Source: JADKHC01 sp047600805 (GTDB lineage Bacteria > Verrucomicrobiota > Verrucomicrobiia > Opitutales > Opitutaceae). Taken from it: a stretch of 64,000 nt of DNA. The notes under the pieces were generated by a model. That model did no database searches. It was given only the letters and a program-made list of their open reading frames with translations, and was not told the origin of the DNA. The stretch is from NCBI GenBank assembly GCA_047600805.1, contig JASGKG010000001.1:3162001-3226000 (forward strand), read 5' to 3'. The position numbers and the translations under genes were made by a program. Numbering within the stretch: position 1 is the first letter of the stretch; each line of letters starts with the position of its first letter. Positions 1-7,775 of this stretch are shown here, piece after piece.

Positions 1-11
1 GCCGCGTGGCG

Positions 12-26
12 TCAGGAAATTCCTGA
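12..26. repeat. 15-bp palindrome near window start
   Basis: The sequence TCAGGAAATTCCTGA is a perfect palindrome lying about 90 bases before the first gene. The rest of bases 1-118 shows no recognisable gene or clear promoter. The palindrome could be an operator or a short terminator stem of an upstream gene outside the window; nothing here decides between them. Confidence 0.35.
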
Positions 27-118
27 GCTACGCTTGGGAGCACGCCCGGCATTAAGTGGGCTGAAAATCTGTTAAGCTGACAGAACGGTCCAGCCAGGCG
101 CATTGGGGGCTCTATGCC

Positions 119-910
119 ATGAATAAAATCGTCCTTTCGGCTCTGCTTTTCATCGTGCTCCGTGCGACCGCGTGGCCTCAGTATGCCCCGCTTCCTCCGC
201 CGGCGAGAATCGACGGCATACCCACTCACGCTGCGGGGCCAAATCTCACTTCGTGGCAGAATTCTACCCTCGCGGACTACAAACTCGACGTGCCGTTTCA
301 CACGCCCGAGAACTTTCAAACCGACGTGTACGGCCGCGTCTGGTGTGATCAAAGTCCCGATCGCACGCAACTTCACCAAGGCGGCGGCACCGTTCGTCTC
401 ATCCTTCTCGGGGCAAGCTCCTCTTGGGATGGCGCCGTGGGCTACAGCTACTCAGGCAACCTCAGCACAAAAGCCTACACCTTGGGCTCGACCGACGTTT
501 TCCGCTTCGGAGATCACATCGACGTGAACCTCGGCGCCGGAAGCGGCGGAAGTTTCGATTTTTGGACCGCCGGTCAGATCGCCGCGTTCTGTCTTTTTGC
601 TCCCGTCCACAGCGATCCCTCGCCGGCATCTGGTTCGGTAAGATGGATCCGCGATCCCGTGATGGTCTCTACTTTTATTCCCGCTCTCGGTGACTTTTCT
701 GACGTAGAAACGTGGATCGCGAGCATCGATGAACAAGGAGCCGACGGAGCCCCTGATTCAAATTACAGAGTCGCCGTACAATTTTACTACCCGCAGTCCT
801 GGCAGTGGCCTGACGACCCCGTCGCCGCCGCGCCCGAACCAAGCACCTATGGACTGATCGGAGGCGCAACGCTTGGCCTGCTCACACTGTTGAGACGACG
901 CTTTCGCTAA
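119..910 (+). CDS. PEP-CTERM sorting domain protein
   Basis: A 263-residue exported protein of unknown function. It begins with a signal peptide (about residues 1-18, hydrophobic core after MNK) and ends with a PEP-CTERM tag: the motif PEPSTYG, a short hydrophobic helix, then a basic end (LLRRRFR). In the known family this tag directs sorting by a membrane exosortase, often to the extracellular matrix; no exosortase gene is in this window. The middle has no domain I recognise and is rich in Ser, Asp and Trp, as in other secreted PEP-CTERM proteins. ATG start at the head of the open frame. It stands alone, with 72 bases to the next gene. Confidence 0.8.
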   Translation: MNKIVLSALLFIVLRATAWPQYAPLPPPARIDGIPTHAAGPNLTSWQNSTLADYKLDVPFHTPENFQTDVYGRVWCDQSPDRTQLHQGGGTVRLILLGASSSWDGAVGYSYSGNLSTKAYTLGSTDVFRFGDHIDVNLGAGSGGSFDFWTAGQIAAFCLFAPVHSDPSPASGSVRWIRDPVMVSTFIPALGDFSDVETWIASIDEQGADGAPDSNYRVAVQFYYPQSWQWPDDPVAAAPEPSTYGLIGGATLGLLTLLRRRFR

Positions 911-982
911 CACGCCCGATCTTCAGCATCCGCGCGCGACGATGCCGGTATCCTCGCCAAAATTCGGTTAAGGTTCGCTCTT

Positions 983-1387
983 GTGGCTGCGGCCTATAAT
1001 TTGTCGCCTGCGTTCGCCATGTCGCCTCTCGTCTTTGTCACCCCGGTTTGGTTCGTTTTCGAAATCATGCAGCTGGTGGTCAGCGAGCGGTTTCTCGGAT
1101 TGAAACAAATTGAAGCCGGAACCGATCCCCGAAAGGAAGGGCCCAGCGAACTCATTTCGTTTTTCTGGACGACGTCGCTGCTCGTTTATTGGGCCTGGCT
1201 TATCGCCATGCTCGTGCAGCCATTGGGACGCGCTCAAGTCGTCGCAATGATCGTTATCTCGGGGCTCGGCTTTCTCGTACGACGCTCATGCAGCCTCAAG
1301 TGGGTGCTGGTTGTGCTGACATTCGAAGGCGCAATCCGCATTGGCATGCTGCTGTCGCTCGCCGCATTGATCTGGCGCCAGCTTTAG
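983..1387 (+). CDS. small membrane protein, unknown function
   Basis: A 134-residue protein with about four hydrophobic segments (roughly residues 10-33, 57-80, 85-97, 105-131), so probably a polytopic inner-membrane protein. The open frame starts with GTG; an in-frame ATG at 1019 is an alternative that would shorten the first helix. A weak purine run (AAGG) precedes the GTG. I recognise no family motif. It is followed after 90 bases by another membrane-anchored protein in the same direction, so the two may be co-transcribed, though nothing ties their functions together. Confidence 0.55.
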   Translation: MAAAYNLSPAFAMSPLVFVTPVWFVFEIMQLVVSERFLGLKQIEAGTDPRKEGPSELISFFWTTSLLVYWAWLIAMLVQPLGRAQVVAMIVISGLGFLVRRSCSLKWVLVVLTFEGAIRIGMLLSLAALIWRQL

Positions 1388-1477
1388 CGCGATTCGCCTC
1401 AAGAAACTCACGAGATGGTGGCTTTCGCCTTGAGAAATTAACGCGCCGCGCGCAAAAAAGTTCCGTCGCAGCCGCCT

Positions 1478-2872
1478 ATGCACCCAAACGAAGAGGCTCC
1501 CCCCCTCAGCCCTTGGCCCTTCCTCATCAGTGACGCGATCCTCCTCGGGACCGCTGCCCTAATCGCCAGCCAGACACAAACCACGCTCAACGGTGGCCCG
1601 CTCATCGCCGTCGTCTGCTGCGTCTCGCTGGGCGCAGTGCTCGCCGTCATTCCTTTTATCCTCAACCACACTCGAAGGCAGGATGCGGCGTTGGCCGAAC
1701 GCCAGCGCGAAATCTCCGCCCTCGCCCAAACCACCGCGAGCTCCGCGGAACAGATCAGCATCGCCGTTTCCAACTTTCACAGCATCACCGAAACCACGAC
1801 ACGCGGCCTCAAGCTCGCCGAAGTTCTGCCGCACAAGCTGCAGGAAAAAATAAACGATTTCAAAGCCCAGCTTAACGAGGTCGCCGTCACCGAAAACGAA
1901 TCGCTCGCGCAGGAAGTCAACACGCTCCGCTCCAGCGAAACCGAACGGCTCGAAACTGCGCTGGCCGCCATTCGGAAAACCGCGGCTGAGATTACCTCTG
2001 TCGAAGCGGCTACCCGAAAACATCTGTCAGAACTAAACGAAGCTTTGACGCGGTTCAGCGAGAAAGCCGAAAAGGCGGTTTCAGAAGCCTCCAAACAACT
2101 CGGCACTACCCGTATAGAGGCCGAAAAAGCTCTCGCGGCTTCGCAGACCGCGGTCTTGACGTCCATCAGAGAGTCCGTGACCAAAGCAATCGCCGAGATT
2201 GATCAAAAATTCAGCAGCCTTTCCGCGCAACTGCCCAAACAATTGCAACCGGCCAAACCGCCCGAGCCCGCAGTCGTAGTACCCAAGGAACCTTCCCGCT
2301 CACCCTTTGTCGAGCACGCCACGCTCGCCGTTGCGGCAAATTCCGCGCCACAAGCGGGGGTCATCGAAAAGCCGGCGGAAATCGCCGAGCCCGTCGCTGC
2401 CGTTTCGACCTTGCCCGAACCCCCTTCCACTGAGCCAGCCGCAGAAGACGTCGTCACCACTGTGCTGGAACGCGAAAAGCCAGCCCGAAAACGCGCCTCA
2501 CGCAAACCAATCTCGACCGACAACGAACTCTCCCTCGGCCTCGATGCGGAAACCTCCAGCGAGTTTTCACAACTCGCGCCCGAGGAGAACCTACCGGCGG
2601 TATCGGCCGACGGTCTCACGCGGCTTTTGGTCACAGCCTACATCGGCATTGGCAACAAGCTCTTCGTCCGCGGCGAAGGCCCGGGGTTGAGCTGGGAACG
2701 CGGTGTCCCGCTCCAGTTTGTTTCCATCGGAAAATGGCGCTGGGAATCCTCCGATGCCACCGCCGCCGTCAGCCTAAAACTCTATAAAAACGACGAGGTC
2801 GAGTGCGTCGCTACCGGACTGGTCACGCTCGAGCCGGGCCATCAGCGCGAAGTCACCGCCTCGTTTAACTGA
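1478..2872 (+). CDS. membrane-anchored coiled-coil protein
   Basis: A 464-residue protein with two N-terminal hydrophobic segments (about residues 13-30 and 39-62), a long Ala/Glu/Lys-rich region with coiled-coil character (about 65-250), a Pro/Ala/Glu-rich linker (about 250-345), and a compact C-terminal region (about 375-464). The architecture resembles a cytoplasmic structural or scaffold protein tethered to the membrane. I recognise no catalytic motif. The C-terminal region contains the phrase FVRGEGPGLSWERG, which may mark a small beta-rich domain. Function unknown. Confidence 0.7.
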   Translation: MHPNEEAPPLSPWPFLISDAILLGTAALIASQTQTTLNGGPLIAVVCCVSLGAVLAVIPFILNHTRRQDAALAERQREISALAQTTASSAEQISIAVSNFHSITETTTRGLKLAEVLPHKLQEKINDFKAQLNEVAVTENESLAQEVNTLRSSETERLETALAAIRKTAAEITSVEAATRKHLSELNEALTRFSEKAEKAVSEASKQLGTTRIEAEKALAASQTAVLTSIRESVTKAIAEIDQKFSSLSAQLPKQLQPAKPPEPAVVVPKEPSRSPFVEHATLAVAANSAPQAGVIEKPAEIAEPVAAVSTLPEPPSTEPAAEDVVTTVLEREKPARKRASRKPISTDNELSLGLDAETSSEFSQLAPEENLPAVSADGLTRLLVTAYIGIGNKLFVRGEGPGLSWERGVPLQFVSIGKWRWESSDATAAVSLKLYKNDEVECVATGLVTLEPGHQREVTASFN

Positions 2873-2905
2873 TCAGCCGAGCGGGAAAGTACTCCGGGGT
2901 AAGGC

Positions 2906-2934
2906 AGGCGATCGCGACGACGATCTGATCGCCT
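2906..2934. terminator. hairpin between converging genes
   Basis: An 8-bp perfect inverted repeat, AGGCGATC then GATCGCCT, separated by 13 bases, lies between the coiled-coil protein gene and the converging slyX gene. The position suggests a bidirectional terminator, but no strong U-tract follows on either strand. Confidence 0.45.
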
Positions 2935-2960
2935 AAACCACTGCTTAGATCCACGGCCGT

Positions 2961-3167
2961 TCAATAATGCGGCGGCCGTTCGTTAGTACTGGAATCTTGA
3001 TCGGCAGTGCCCGTGGATTGCGCTCGCTCGCGAAAAGCCGCGAACTCCCGCTGCAGGCGCACGATGTCTTCGGACATTTCGAGCATTACTTTGTCCTGCT
3101 CGACAACATGTCGCTCGAGCCAGGCGAGGCGTTCTTCCAACCGAGCAATCTGTTGCTGCTGATCCAC
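2961..3167 (-). CDS. slyX: SlyX family protein
   Basis: A 68-residue acidic coiled-coil protein. Its leucine-heptad pattern from residue 5 to about 48 (IARLEERLAWLE, then VMLEMSEDIVRLQ) and its terminal PPHY match the SlyX family, whose members are about 70 residues and end in the same motif. The biochemical role of SlyX is not established. It lies just downstream of a response regulator gene (7 bases apart, same strand), so it may share that transcript. Confidence 0.85.
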   Translation of the reverse strand: MDQQQQIARLEERLAWLERHVVEQDKVMLEMSEDIVRLQREFAAFRERAQSTGTADQDSSTNERPPHY

Positions 3168-3174
3168 GCGTAAA

Positions 3175-3777
3175 TTATTTGGGTCGCTCCGCTTTGGGCT
3201 TGGGCACGGAAATCTTTAGCCGCTCCAGCTCTGGAACGATCACACGTTGGTAACAGTCCGGGCAAATCGAGTGGCTAAACTCACTGCCGGTGCGCTCGTT
3301 GATATAAGCCTCGATCTGCTGCCAGTAATTCTGGTCGTCGCGCACTTTCTTGCAGTACGAACAGATCGGGAGAAACGCTTCGAGTTGGCGCACTTGCGTA
3401 GTGAATCTTAGAATACGCTCCGAGACGCGCAATCGCATCCACAATTCCTGCAAATCCAACGGCTTCGTCAGAAAGTCGTCCACGCCCGCCTCGATCGCTT
3501 CGCGTTGGTTGGAGATGTCCGCCTCACGGCTCGTGAGCAAAATGAAATACGTGTACTCCGTGCCGGTGTGACGCCGTATTTGACGACAAAGGTCCAAACC
3601 GTCGATCCCCGGCATCAACCAATCGCTCACGATCAAGCGTACCGGATCGTTTTGGATGACACGCAGCGCCTCGTCGCCGTTGGACGCCTCCACAACGGAT
3701 GTATAGCCCAGCCGGTTCAAAGCTTGAACCAAGATCTTACGGGCTATGAGGTCGTCATCAACGGTGAGGATTTTCAA
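3175..3777 (-). CDS. response regulator with C-terminal four-Cys module
   Basis: A 200-residue protein. Residues 1-120 form a receiver domain with the acidic pocket at 7-9, the phospho-acceptor Asp52 (in SDWLMPG) and the conserved Lys105. No DNA-binding domain follows. Instead residues 136-176 carry two CxxC pairs (Cys139/Cys142 and Cys172/Cys175), as in a zinc-ribbon module found behind some receivers of environmental bacteria. Its start overlaps the 3' end of the upstream hybrid kinase gene by 20 bases, so the two are translationally coupled and likely partners. The output mechanism is unknown; binding to a protein or metal is possible. Confidence 0.85.
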   Translation of the reverse strand: MKILTVDDDLIARKILVQALNRLGYTSVVEASNGDEALRVIQNDPVRLIVSDWLMPGIDGLDLCRQIRRHTGTEYTYFILLTSREADISNQREAIEAGVDDFLTKPLDLQELWMRLRVSERILRFTTQVRQLEAFLPICSYCKKVRDDQNYWQQIEAYINERTGSEFSHSICPDCYQRVIVPELERLKISVPKPKAERPK

Positions 3778-6535
3778 GAGGGGCCTTTCGCCGTTGTTTA
3801 TCTAGTGCGGAAGCCAACCGGGCAAGCTCTTCGTCAAGTCCGCCGATAAGAAATTCCAAATCTCCGGCTTTCTCCGCGCGGGCCGCAGACTCCAGACGAG
3901 CACATTGCCCATCCAACGCACGCGCTCCCAGGTTTGCGGCAGCGCCTTGAATCGTGCTGGCGAGTTTCTCCACGGTGGCAAAATCCGATCGCGCCCCCGC
4001 CGCTCTCAATTCATCTACCCGCCGCGGCGTTTCCGCCAGAAAAAGGTCGATCAACGCACAAACGAACTCTTCGTCACCGCCATGGGCCTTCCCCAGATGC
4101 TCGAGCCGGTCGCGGTCCAAAACCACGTGCTCGCCGGTAAACGGAACCCGCGAATCCGACGAAATGAGGAGCCTTTCGCCACGTTTCACCACGCGTCGCT
4201 CCAACGCGGCCTGGAAGTCTTCGAAGCGAAATGGCTTGGAGATAAAGTCGTCCATCCCCGCAGCCGCACAACGCTGCCGATCCTCCTCGGTGGCGTAAGC
4301 CGTCATGGCGATGATCGGCATAGACTGATCCAAATTTGGGACCGCCCCCCTGCGGATCTGCCGAGTGGTTTCATAACCATCAAGCACCGGCATCTGACAA
4401 TCCATAAACACAACGTCGTAACGCTGAAGGGCCAGCATGTCCAACGCCTGAGCTCCGTTCTCCGCAGCATCCACATAGTGCCCCAACTGTTCGATATGCC
4501 GCTGGGCAACTTTTTGATTAACCAAGTTGTCCTCCACAATAAGCACTCGCAAACCGCCGCATCGCGTCGGTGGAAGCTCTGGCCCCAAAACCGGCCCGCG
4601 CCGTTTCGGCATCCAACCGCGCGCCGGCTTCACCAACATGCGACCTATGCTCTGACGCAGTTGCCTCAGTCGAATTGGTTTTAGCAAAACCGCATCGTAG
4701 CCGCTGTGACTAACGCCCTTCAGCTCTGTGAGGTGGCTCGCCGTCGTCGCCAGAATCAGCGCCGTTCCACAGACGGTCGATTCCGCCCGAATATCACGCG
4801 CGAACTGACGAGAACCAATCCCGGGCATCACGCGATCGACAATCGCCACGTCAAAAGGCCGACCTTTCGCCGCCCTTTCCCGCATCAAGGCTATCGCCTC
4901 CGAAATATTTCCACAGGCATCCGCGGAGATGCCTATTTCTGCCAATTGGTTAAGCAGCACGCGCCGGCTCGTAGAGCTGGCGTTCACAACAAGAACAGCG
5001 GCCGCCTGCGCGAACCTTGACTGAGATGATCTCGACCTTGCGCCCGGGAGCAATTTGGGCAGCACCAACTCCATCCAGAAAACAGATCCAACACCCGGCT
5101 CGCTCTCCAGCCCGAGTCTTCCTCCCATTAGCTCGACAAGATACTTGGAAATCGGTAGTCCCATCCCGCAGCTCCGCTGGATTACAGAACTACTGGTTTG
5201 GTATTGTGAGAAAACAAGCCCTTGCGCGTTCCGCGGAATACCCACCCCTGTATCCCGTACCTCAATACGCAGTTTCAGTTTTGCCTCATCCTCCGCGAGC
5301 GACCGCGCGCTGACGACCACCTCTCCGCGCTCGGTAAATTTAATGGCGTTACCGACCAAGTTGATCAGCACCTGTCGTAAACGCCCGGGATCGCCGCGCA
5401 GCAACGTCGTAAAACCTCCAGCAACGTCCCCCAAGAGCTCCAAGCCCTTGTCTTGCGCACGCTCGCCGAGCAGCGACAGCGTATCTTCGATCAGGGCTCG
5501 AATATCCAGCTCAACCGCTTCCACCTGAATTTGGCCGGCATCGAGCTTACTGATGTCGACTAGATCGTTAACAACGCGCATGACCGAATCGGCAGATTTT
5601 TGAACCGCCTCGGCGAGTTCCCTCTGCTCCTGAACAAGATTCGTATCCAGCAGCAACCCCGTTAATCCGATGATGCCGTTTACCGGTGTCCGCAGCTCGT
5701 TGCTGAGATTCGCCAGCACCCGCGATTGCAGTCGCGGCTGCGGGGCCGATTCCGCCACGACACTCTCAAGATCAGAGTGCTGCGCAACCTCCGTCAGCGT
5801 TCCAACAAAACCTTCGAAGACGCCGTCAGACGAAAATTGGGGCCGCCCATTATCTGACATCGGGCGGTACTCGCCGCTTCGATTGCGAATTCGGTAGACC
5901 ATGTGAAAAGGCGCACGCCGATGCATCGCACTGGCGAGCGCGTCGAGAACCCTCCTCCGGTCATCAGGATGCAGTCCTTCCTGCCAGCCATCGCCGCATT
6001 CTTGCGCAAGACCTCGCCCGCGAAAGCCCAACCACGATTGGTTAAAGAACAAACCTTCGCACTTTGCTCCTTTTACATAGAGTGGCACCGGCATCGCACC
6101 GGCCGCAGCCTTGAAACGTTCTTCCCGCTCCCGGATAGCGTCCTCCAGTTGACCGCGTTGAAGCGCTGCGTCCATTACCCGCTCAAACAGCACAGGAGTA
6201 AAATCAGCCATCGGCAGAGTGTCTGCCCCCATCGCAAGCAATTCACGGCGCCAATCCCGGTCTTCGGCGTCGGTTAAAAATAGGAGCACGACATGGCTGC
6301 CGGCTGCACGCAGTTGCTGAACCAATTGAAATCCGATATGCCGATCCATCTGGGCACCAACAAAAACGATTCTAAATTCGCCAGGGGATGCCGAGGCTGA
6401 AATAGCTTCGAGCGACTCAACAAACTCCACCACCCAATCGGACCTCTGCAGATCCGCCAATGCCCGGCGCAGCAACCGCTCTTCCGCTGGAACTCCTCCC
6501 AAGAGCAATATTCGTACGGTTGAGGCAGGTCGCAT
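3758..6535 (-). CDS. hybrid histidine kinase lacking both phospho-histidines
   Basis: A 925-residue cytoplasmic multidomain protein. Order: degenerate receiver (about 8-125, no acidic pocket), PAS (about 135-255), HisKA (about 270-335), HATPase (about 375-495), receiver 1 (about 512-635, Asp567 kept but the acidic pair replaced by Asn-Ala), receiver 2 (about 660-780, canonical Glu668/Asp669, Asp712, Lys767), and Hpt (about 805-910). The ATP-binding boxes look intact (N box near 396, DTGVG at 428-432, GMGL at 457-460). However, the H-box reads LSNELRTP with Asn279 where His is expected, and the Hpt motif reads ASTIQGAAANLGA with Ser860 where His is expected. It may be a pseudokinase or ATP-binding scaffold, with receivers phosphorylated by another kinase. 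No membrane segment is seen. Confidence 0.85.
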   Translation of the reverse strand: MRPASTVRILLLGGVPAEERLLRRALADLQRSDWVVEFVESLEAISASASPGEFRIVFVGAQMDRHIGFQLVQQLRAAGSHVVLLFLTDAEDRDWRRELLAMGADTLPMADFTPVLFERVMDAALQRGQLEDAIREREERFKAAAGAMPVPLYVKGAKCEGLFFNQSWLGFRGRGLAQECGDGWQEGLHPDDRRRVLDALASAMHRRAPFHMVYRIRNRSGEYRPMSDNGRPQFSSDGVFEGFVGTLTEVAQHSDLESVVAESAPQPRLQSRVLANLSNELRTPVNGIIGLTGLLLDTNLVQEQRELAEAVQKSADSVMRVVNDLVDISKLDAGQIQVEAVELDIRALIEDTLSLLGERAQDKGLELLGDVAGGFTTLLRGDPGRLRQVLINLVGNAIKFTERGEVVVSARSLAEDEAKLKLRIEVRDTGVGIPRNAQGLVFSQYQTSSSVIQRSCGMGLPISKYLVELMGGRLGLESEPGVGSVFWMELVLPKLLPGARSRSSQSRFAQAAAVLVVNASSTSRRVLLNQLAEIGISADACGNISEAIALMRERAAKGRPFDVAIVDRVMPGIGSRQFARDIRAESTVCGTALILATTASHLTELKGVSHSGYDAVLLKPIRLRQLRQSIGRMLVKPARGWMPKRRGPVLGPELPPTRCGGLRVLIVEDNLVNQKVAQRHIEQLGHYVDAAENGAQALDMLALQRYDVVFMDCQMPVLDGYETTRQIRRGAVPNLDQSMPIIAMTAYATEEDRQRCAAAGMDDFISKPFRFEDFQAALERRVVKRGERLLISSDSRVPFTGEHVVLDRDRLEHLGKAHGGDEEFVCALIDLFLAETPRRVDELRAAGARSDFATVEKLASTIQGAAANLGARALDGQCARLESAARAEKAGDLEFLIGGLDEELARLASALDKQRRKAPLENPHR

Positions 6536-6609
6536 GACACCGCCATGGTGTGCAGGTCGTCACGGTAGGTTCAGCCAGAAAAGGCAACCCGCGGAGATTT
6601 TACTAAACC

Positions 6610-6621
6610 TTTACCGGTAAA
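6610..6621. promoter_or_regulatory. 12-bp palindrome upstream of the hybrid kinase
   Basis: TTTACCGGTAAA is a perfect palindrome in the 96-base gap between the upstream response regulator and the hybrid kinase. It could be an operator or part of a weak hairpin. Support is limited to its symmetry and position. Confidence 0.3.
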
Positions 6622-6631
6622 CGCTCCTAAT

Positions 6632-7018
6632 TCAGCAGCTCTTGTCGTTGGCTAGCAGCGTCTTAATCAACGCCAGAAGCGTGGCTCTTTCAAAGGGTTT
6701 ATGCACGAACTCGACCGCCCCGACTTGGTGGGCCCGCTCCTGGACCCCGTCCACAGGCCGGCCGGTCATCATGATCACGGGCAGCGACGCGAAAGCGGGA
6801 TTCGCCCGCAACTCCGCACAAAAAGCTAACCCATTCATACCGGGCATTTCGACGTCGAGAAGAACCAAATCCACAACCGACTTACCGACGACATCCACGG
6901 CCATAAAACCACTCGAAGCCTCCAATACCTCGTACCCTTCCCGCCGAAGTGTCAGCTTCAGCACAGCACGAACTGCATCATCGTCGTCCACAACCAGAAT
7001 ACGTGTCATCGGCACCAC
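6632..7018 (-). CDS. single-domain response regulator (CheY-like)
   Basis: A 128-residue stand-alone receiver. It has the acidic cluster (VVDDDD), the phospho-acceptor Asp in LLDVEMPG, a Thr at MMTGRP and the conserved Lys in HKPFE, so it should be phosphorylatable. There is no output domain. The first Met gives MVPMTRILVV; the second Met (three residues later) is equally likely as start. It lies 96 bases upstream of the His-less hybrid kinase in the same direction, so it could belong to the same phosphorelay. Confidence 0.85.
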   Translation of the reverse strand: MVPMTRILVVDDDDAVRAVLKLTLRREGYEVLEASSGFMAVDVVGKSVVDLVLLDVEMPGMNGLAFCAELRANPAFASLPVIMMTGRPVDGVQERAHQVGAVEFVHKPFERATLLALIKTLLANDKSC

Positions 7019-7287
7019 ACCTCCTGCTGGCGTGTGATTTGCGTTCCGAGAATTGTAATCATTTTTTCACTACAAAGCGCGTGTAACGCATTGACGTTCG
7101 GCTTTCCCTTGGAAATGGTTCCAGAAGGCATGGGCCAACGCTCTGTATGCCTACTATCATTTGTCAACCGACAAAAATCTTGGGCTGGTACTCACCTACC
7201 TGCCTCAAGGTACGTGCTAGTTTCGCCCACCACCCATCATAGCGTTAGTTTGTCACCACACCCACCCTCGCAACCACATACCCCAGC

Positions 7288-7773
7288 ATGCACTATACTC
7301 AACTCTTCCGAGCCCTCCGGGAGGCCAGAGGATTGACCCACGAAGGATTGGCCCGCAAGGCCACCTGTCATCGCAATACCGTTATCAATGTTGAAAGCGG
7401 TCGCCCAGTTAAGTTCAAAACCATCGCCGAGCTGATGTCCGTCATGGGCTACGGCCATGACTCGGCCGAGCTGAAGAGCATCGCCTTGCTTTGGCTCGAA
7501 TCGGTCAGCGGTGTCAACCTGACTTCCGAGCAAAGCACCGACGAAGCTCGCCGCAAAATCGATCGTTATCGTGCCACCGAACAGGAAGCTGCACAACTCC
7601 TGGCTGATAGCGTCATCGCCGAGCACCTTTCGGTTGACCAAATCCGCACCCTGCTCTTCGCGTCAGGCCGCCCGGAAATCATCGCCATTCTGGACAATAT
7701 CCGCGATCTCGTCGGCCAGCCAGTCGACGAAGATAGGCCGGCGCCAGAATTGGAAGTAGCCGAAGGATCCTAA
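7288..7773 (+). CDS. XRE-family helix-turn-helix protein
   Basis: A 161-residue protein. Residues 5-55 match a Cro/C1-type helix-turn-helix (FRALREARGLTHEGLARKA, with the recognition-helix region CHRNTVINVESG). The C-terminal 100 residues are helical and acidic with no family motif I recognise. It is divergent from the single-domain response regulator across 269 bases that hold no gene, and it converges on the DUF255 gene with 2 bases between stops. It is probably a transcriptional regulator; its targets are unknown. Confidence 0.7.
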   Translation: MHYTQLFRALREARGLTHEGLARKATCHRNTVINVESGRPVKFKTIAELMSVMGYGHDSAELKSIALLWLESVSGVNLTSEQSTDEARRKIDRYRATEQEAAQLLADSVIAEHLSVDQIRTLLFASGRPEIIAILDNIRDLVGQPVDEDRPAPELEVAEGS

Positions 7774-7775
7774 CC

